This document shows positions 6,549 through 10,304 of a stretch of DNA of 10,304 nt, piece by piece. This DNA comes from Phyllobacteriaceae bacterium (GTDB lineage: Bacteria; Pseudomonadota; Alphaproteobacteria; Rhizobiales; Ancalomicrobiaceae): contig JAAYVT010000688.1 of assembly GCA_012517025.1 (NCBI GenBank), forward strand, positions 1 through 10,304, read 5' to 3'. The translations under genes and the position numbers were made by a program. Below the pieces are notes generated by a model. That model made no database searches, was not told the DNA's origin, and was given only the letters and a program-made list of their open reading frames with translations. Position 1 is the stretch's first letter; every line of letters begins with the position of its first letter.

Positions 6549-8156
6549 TCACACCGCCGATCCGCCCTTGCCGGCCGCCAAAATTTCACGCGCCGCGTTG
6601 TGCCCCGGCGCGCCGGTGACGCCGCCGCCGGGATGCGTCCCCGAGCCGCACATGTGGAGCCCGGCGATCGGAGCGCGATAATCGGCGTGACCGAGCACCG
6701 GACGGGCCGAGAACATCTGATCGAGCGACAGGCAGCCGTGGAAGATGTCGCCGCCGATCAGCCCGAATTTGCGCTCGAGATCGAGCGGCGAATGGATCTG
6801 GCGGGCGATCACCGAGGCGGCGAAACCGGGCGCCTGGGCGTCGACGGTGGCGATCATCACGTCGGCGACCTCTTCGCGCACCTCGTCCCACGACCGCCCG
6901 TCCGGCAGCTCCGGGGCGACGTGCTGGCAGAACAGGCTCGCCACGTGCGCCCCCTTCGGGGCGAGCGACGGATCGAGGGTGGAGGGGATCAGCATTTCCA
7001 CCACCGGCGCTTTCGACCAGCCGGTCCGCCGCGCGTCGATCCACGCCGTCTCCATGTAGGCGAGCGAGGGGGCGACGACGATGCCGGCGGTGTGGTGGTC
7101 GGCGACCTCGCGGCCCGGCCGGCAGGTGAAGCTCGGCAGCTCGGACAGCGCCACGTTCATCCGGAAGGTGCCCGAGCCCGACCGCCACGAGGCGATGCGG
7201 GCCCTGAAATCGGCCGGCAACAGGCTCGGGTCGAGCAGCTTTTCGAAGGTCAGCTTGGGATGGAGGTTGGAGACCACCCGCTTGGCGCGGAACGTCTCGC
7301 CCGCCTCCGTCCTGACCCCGACGGCGCGCCCCTTCTCCACCAGGATCTCGGCGACGCCGGCGCCGGTGCGGATCTCCACCCCGCGCGAGCGCGCCGAGGC
7401 GGCCATCGCCTGGGTGATCGCGCCCATGCCGCCGAGCGCGTGGCCCCACACCCCGCGCTTGCCGTTCACTTCGCCGAAGCAGTGGTGCAGCAGCACGTAG
7501 GCCGAGCCCGCCGCGTAGGGTGAGGCGAAATTGCCGACGATGCCGTCGAAGCCGAGGATCGCCTTGATCGGATCGCTCTCGAACCAACCGTCGAGGAAGT
7601 CGCCGGCCGAGCGGGTGAAGATCTCCAAGAGATCGCGCTGGCCCTCGAGATCGAGCTTGCGGAAGCGGTTGGCGAGCTTGCCCGCCGCCAGGAGCTGGCC
7701 GATCGTCTCGAACCAGCCCCGCCCGGTGGTGACGTTCGGCGGCGTCTCCAGCACCACCTCGCGCAACACGTCCGCCATTCGTTCCAGCCGATCGCCGTAG
7801 GCGTCGAGCCGTTCGGCGTCGCGGGTCGAGAACTGCGCCAGCGACCGCTTGGTCTGCGTCGGCCCGACCTCCAGCGCCCGCCCGTCGGCCAGCGGCAGGA
7901 AGTTCGACATCCGCCGCTCGACCACGGTCAGCCCGTGCGCGGCGAGTTCGAGATCGCGGATCACCTTGGGATGGAGCAGCGACACCGTGTAGGCGGCGAC
8001 CGAGTTGCGGAAGCCGGGATGAAACTCCTCGGTGACGGCGCAGCCGCCGACCACGTCGCGGCGTTCGAGCACCAAGATCTTCTGCCCGCCGGCCGCCAGA
8101 TAGCCCGCGCAGGCGAGGCCGTTGTGGCCCGCCCCGATCACGATCGCGTCGTACAT
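6549..8156 (-). CDS. FAD-dependent oxidoreductase, phytoene dehydrogenase-like (COG1233)
   Basis: A 535-residue flavoprotein. The N-terminal dinucleotide-binding fold is clear: MYDAIVIGAGHNGLACAGYL with GAGHNG at 8-13, and an acidic residue (Glu31 in VLERR) at the end of the second strand for the FAD ribose. GGCAVTEEFHPGF follows (37-49), and the C-terminus has the second FAD motif, MCGSGTHPGGGVTGAPGHNA. This combination and the length fit the phytoene desaturase/PYROXD2-like group. No carotenoid genes are nearby, so a carotenoid role is not supported and the substrate is unknown. The start is ATG 8156, preceded by GGGGAG (8167-8162) at five bases. The frame stays open far upstream but there overlaps the kinase gene in another frame. 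It lies 128 bases after the kinase stop and 160 bases before the binding-protein gene, so it may be transcribed alone. Confidence 0.9.
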   Translation of the reverse strand: MYDAIVIGAGHNGLACAGYLAAGGQKILVLERRDVVGGCAVTEEFHPGFRNSVAAYTVSLLHPKVIRDLELAAHGLTVVERRMSNFLPLADGRALEVGPTQTKRSLAQFSTRDAERLDAYGDRLERMADVLREVVLETPPNVTTGRGWFETIGQLLAAGKLANRFRKLDLEGQRDLLEIFTRSAGDFLDGWFESDPIKAILGFDGIVGNFASPYAAGSAYVLLHHCFGEVNGKRGVWGHALGGMGAITQAMAASARSRGVEIRTGAGVAEILVEKGRAVGVRTEAGETFRAKRVVSNLHPKLTFEKLLDPSLLPADFRARIASWRSGSGTFRMNVALSELPSFTCRPGREVADHHTAGIVVAPSLAYMETAWIDARRTGWSKAPVVEMLIPSTLDPSLAPKGAHVASLFCQHVAPELPDGRSWDEVREEVADVMIATVDAQAPGFAASVIARQIHSPLDLERKFGLIGGDIFHGCLSLDQMFSARPVLGHADYRAPIAGLHMCGSGTHPGGGVTGAPGHNAAREILAAGKGGSAV

Positions 8157-8196
8157 GTCGTCTCCCCGTCGCCGGGCGCCCCCGCGCCACGTGTCA

Positions 8197-8225
8197 TACG
8201 GTCGTAAAGCAGACGGTTCCGTCAA
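8197..8225 (-). promoter_or_regulatory. Possible promoter/operator upstream of the FAD oxidoreductase
   Basis: On the - strand TTGACG at 8225-8220 is a good -35 match. It overlaps an inverted repeat, GACGG-TT-CCGTC (8212-8223), and a second small dyad, TACG-GT-CGTA, lies at 8197-8206. The hexamer 17 bases downstream (ACCGTA) is a poor -10, and TATGAC is 21 bases away, too far for a standard promoter. The overlap of a dyad with a -35 is suggestive of operator control but weak. Confidence 0.22.
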
Positions 8226-8272
8226 GCGGGAGAAATGCGGAGGCGCCGTCGAGCGAGAGAAAGGCGGACGCG
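8219..8272. repeat. Two head-to-tail 27-bp imperfect direct repeats
   Basis: Unit one (8219-8245) and unit two (8246-8272) are immediately adjacent and match at 23 of 27 positions; both start CCGTC, have a GAGAAA core and end in GCG. They fill the spacer between the kinase stop (8285) and the putative promoter of the FAD oxidoreductase. The first unit overlaps the TTGACG box. This may be a simple tandem duplication or a pair of protein-binding sites. Confidence 0.55.
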
Positions 8273-8284
8273 GCGACGAGCGGC

Positions 8285-9670
8285 TCAGCCGGCGATCCGG
8301 CGGCCGTGATGGCGCGGCAACCGCAGTTGGAACACCGCCCCACGGGTATCGCCGTTGTGGGCGGTGAGGGTGCCGCCGTGCTCGCGGGCGATGGCGTAGG
8401 AAATCCACAGGCCGAGCCCCGTCCCCTCGCCCACCACTTTGGTGGTGAAGAACGGTTCGAAGATCTTGTCGGCGACCGCCTCGGAGAGACCGGCGCCGTT
8501 GTCGGCGACCTCCACCACCGCGTCCTCGCCCTGCGCCCACATCGAGATCGACACGGTGGCGTCGGCCACGTCCTTGACCGCGTCGAGCGCGTTGTCGACC
8601 AGATTGACCAGCACCTGGTGGATCTTGCCCTCCTCGCCCTCGACCGTCAGACCGGCTTCGAGATCGGTCTCGAGCTTCGCCCGGCCGTTCTTCGCCCGCA
8701 TCGCCCAATGCGCCGCGGTGCCGATCAGCTTGGCGAGATCGACCGCCGCCGGCTCGCCGCCGCGCGCGAAGGAGAGGCGCCGCAGGTTCTTGACGATTTC
8801 GGAGATCCGCACCGCGCCCTCGAGCGTGCCCTCGATCAACGGCTGCAGATCGGCGAGGATCGCCTCGATCCGGGTCTCGCGCTTCAGCCGCGCCACCGCG
8901 TTCGCCGGCGCTTCCTCCTCGAGCGCGCGCAGGTAGCGGTCGAGCGTCTTGCGATAGCGGTCGAGGGTGTGGATGTTGCCGTAGACGAAGCTGATCGGAT
9001 TGTTGAGCTCGTGCGCCACGCCGGCGACCAGACGGCCGAGGCTCGCCATCTTCTCCTGCTCGATCAACTTGCGCTGCGCCTGTTGCAGCTCGAGATGCGC
9101 CTTGTGCAGCGCCTCGTAGGCGCGCCGGAGCTCGCCGATCGGCCGCCCGGTCAGCACCGCGCCGACCCGATGGGCGTTGTGGTCGAACCGCGCCGAGACG
9201 TTGATCGCCATCAGATCCGACGGCCCGGTGGAGGCGAGGAAGCTCAGCTCGAGCTCCCGCACCTGCCCCTCCTCGCCGCTGAGCAGCGCCTTGCGCGCCC
9301 GCGGCCGGTCGTCCTCGACCACCAGTTCGCACAGTTTGCGCCCCAGCACTTCCTCCGGCGGCCGTGCCACCACCTCGAGGAAGGCCGGGTTGGCCTGCAC
9401 CACCAACCCCTGCTCGTCGACCACCACCAGAATGTCGGAGACCGAGGCGATCACCGACGAGATGAACCCCTCGGCCGCCTCGAGTTCGGCGTTCTTCGCC
9501 TCGAGATCGGCCTCGTAGCGCAAGAGATCGGAATAGACCGCGTCCATCTTCTCGATGACGTCGATCCACATCTCCTCGCCGGCGCCGTCGAGGGTCGGCT
9601 CGCCCTGCGCCAGCACGTGCGCCATCAGATTGGCCGGACGCGACCGCGGATCAGTCTCGCTCGTCGTCAT
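8285..9670 (-). CDS. PAS domain sensor histidine kinase, HupT/HoxJ-like
   Basis: A 461-residue kinase without membrane segments, so probably cytosolic. The order is: N-terminal helical part (WIDVIEKMDAVYSDLLRYEADLE, about 35-57), a PAS domain (about 68-175), a coiled coil (180-206), a dimerisation/phosphoacceptor helix with His220 in GVAHELNNPISF, and an HATPase_c domain. ATP-site motifs are complete: N-box VLVNLVDNALDAV (353-365), G1 DNGAGL (390-395), F-box FEPFFTT and G2 GTGLGL (416-421). The N-terminal block and the NNPISFVYGNIHTL segment resemble HupT/HoxJ, the kinase of hydrogenase regulation; family length is also about 456. Its ATG at 9670 lies 20 bases inside the end of the regulator gene, so the two are co-translated and should be partners. 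In HupT-type systems the input is H2 via a sensor hydrogenase, which is not seen in this window, so the signal here is uncertain. Confidence 0.87.
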   Translation of the reverse strand: MTTSETDPRSRPANLMAHVLAQGEPTLDGAGEEMWIDVIEKMDAVYSDLLRYEADLEAKNAELEAAEGFISSVIASVSDILVVVDEQGLVVQANPAFLEVVARPPEEVLGRKLCELVVEDDRPRARKALLSGEEGQVRELELSFLASTGPSDLMAINVSARFDHNAHRVGAVLTGRPIGELRRAYEALHKAHLELQQAQRKLIEQEKMASLGRLVAGVAHELNNPISFVYGNIHTLDRYRKTLDRYLRALEEEAPANAVARLKRETRIEAILADLQPLIEGTLEGAVRISEIVKNLRRLSFARGGEPAAVDLAKLIGTAAHWAMRAKNGRAKLETDLEAGLTVEGEEGKIHQVLVNLVDNALDAVKDVADATVSISMWAQGEDAVVEVADNGAGLSEAVADKIFEPFFTTKVVGEGTGLGLWISYAIAREHGGTLTAHNGDTRGAVFQLRLPRHHGRRIAG

Positions 9671-10304
9671 CGAGATCGCGCCTCAGGTCGTACCGCTGGA
9701 TCTTGGCGCGCAGCCCGACACGGGAGAGCCCGAGCTCCGCCGCCACCCGGCTGATATTGCCGGAGAGCCGCTCCAGCGCCTCGGCGATCACCTCGCGTTC
9801 CAACGTCTCCACCCGCTCCTTGAGCTGCGGGCGCTCGCCGGTCGGGATCGCCCCGTTGCCGCCCTTGGCGGCCGCGAGGATCCGGCTCGACAACAGATCC
9901 GGCGGCAAAGCGCCGTCGTGGTCGGACAGCGCCACCATCCGCTGGATCTCGTTGGCGAGCTCGCGCACGTTGCCCGGCCAGTCGTATCGCCCCATCGCCG
10001 TGAGCGTCTCGGTGGCGAAGCCCGCCACGTCGCGATGGAAGGCGCGGTTGACGTCGCCGAGAATGCGCGCGGCGATCGCCGGCACGTCCATCGGCCGCTC
10101 GGCGAGCGAGGGCAGATGGATCGGGAAGGCGGCCAGCCGATAATAGAGATCGCGACGGAACCGCCCGGCGTCGACCTCCCCCATCAGGTTGCGATTGGTC
10201 GCCGCGACGACGCGGACGTCGACCTTGCGCGGCCGCTGCGCCCCCAGAGGTCGGATCTCACCCTCCTGCAGGACGCGCAGCAGCTTGACCTGGAAGGCCG
10301 GCGA
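9651..10304 (-). CDS. NtrC family sigma-54-dependent response regulator, HupR/HoxA-like (5' end missing)
   Basis: The frame is open to the window edge, leaving 217 C-terminal residues of a protein that is usually about 480 long. It enters the AAA+ domain just after Walker B (SPAFQVKLLRVLQEGEIRPLG), then shows sensor I (VVAATNRN), the arginine-finger region FRRDLYYRL (49-57) and sensor II WPGNVREL (109-116). The C-terminus carries a Fis-type helix-turn-helix (ISRVAAELGLSRVGLRAKIQRY, about 184-205), preceded by LKERVETLEREVI as in HupR/HoxA. The receiver domain, Walker A and GAFTGA loop lie outside, so phosphorylation and sigma-54 contact cannot be checked. Such proteins drive RNA polymerase sigma-54 at -24/-12 promoters; HupR is unusual in activating when unphosphorylated. 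It ends in TGA at 9653-9651, overlapping the kinase start. Confidence 0.88.
   Translation of the reverse strand, partial: SPAFQVKLLRVLQEGEIRPLGAQRPRKVDVRVVAATNRNLMGEVDAGRFRRDLYYRLAAFPIHLPSLAERPMDVPAIAARILGDVNRAFHRDVAGFATETLTAMGRYDWPGNVRELANEIQRMVALSDHDGALPPDLLSSRILAAAKGGNGAIPTGERPQLKERVETLEREVIAEALERLSGNISRVAAELGLSRVGLRAKIQRYDLRRDLDDDERD

Noticed and set aside
4118..6619. An 833-codon open frame on the + strand running antisense to the ATPase, permease and binding-protein genes
   Set aside because: It is very rich in His, Arg, Asp, Glu and Gly with no recognisable domain, and mirrors three clearly real genes on the other strand. Long antisense frames like this are usual in GC-rich DNA where stop codons are rare.
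8188..8193. CACGTG palindrome upstream of the FAD oxidoreductase
   Set aside because: A six-base palindrome is expected often by chance in GC-rich DNA and has no second copy nearby.
8157..9569. A 471-codon upstream extension of the FAD oxidoreductase frame, suggesting a 1006-residue fusion protein
   Set aside because: The extension overlaps the histidine kinase in a different frame, is Arg/Gly-rich low-complexity sequence, and the MYDAIVIGAGHNG start at 8156 has a good ribosome-binding site.

Overview
The window is about 10.3 kb of uniformly GC-rich, gene-dense chromosomal DNA. Codon use, Shine-Dalgarno sites and family resemblance point to an alphaproteobacterium, probably of the order Hyphomicrobiales (Rhizobiales). 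That placement is an inference from general character, since no rRNA or marker gene is present. No mobile element, CRISPR array, tRNA or rRNA was recognised.

Layout. On the + strand at the left: the last codons of an upstream gene (to 25), a transglutaminase-like cysteine protease family protein (27-959) and a DUF2189-type multi-pass membrane protein (1057-1872) ending at a strong GC hairpin (1889-1920). All the rest is on the - strand. Read in the direction of transcription from the right edge: the C-terminal part of an NtrC-type sigma-54 activator resembling HupR/HoxA (10304-9651), an overlapping PAS histidine kinase resembling HupT/HoxJ (9670-8285), a phytoene-dehydrogenase-like FAD oxidoreductase (8156-6549), then an import operon. 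The operon holds a polar-amino-acid-type binding protein (6388-5531), an unusually long permease (5362-4232), an ATPase (4207-3461) and a FucA-like class II aldolase (3464-2814) whose GTG start overlaps the ATPase stop. Last comes a lipoprotein-type L,D-transpeptidase reading frame (2695-1949) interrupted by an in-frame TAG.

How the genes fit together. The four-gene ABC/aldolase cluster looks like a complete uptake-plus-catabolism unit: a periplasmic protein binds a small polar solute, one permease probably acting as a homodimer and the ATPase import it, and the translationally coupled aldolase may cleave a phosphorylated derivative. The solute is not identifiable from sequence. The kinase/regulator pair is a two-component system whose best-known relatives control uptake hydrogenase genes, but no hydrogenase gene lies in this window.

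The most notable point is the L,D-transpeptidase. A TAG codon replaces what is normally a serine three codons before the catalytic cysteine, while the remaining 29 codons are intact and well conserved in character. This is a very recent inactivation, a sequencing error, or readthrough. Other points are a perfect 11-bp stem-loop between the binding-protein and permease genes, and a head-to-tail pair of 27-bp near-identical repeats upstream of the FAD oxidoreductase. I found no clear evidence of a wholly new system; most of the window is ordinary chromosomal content.
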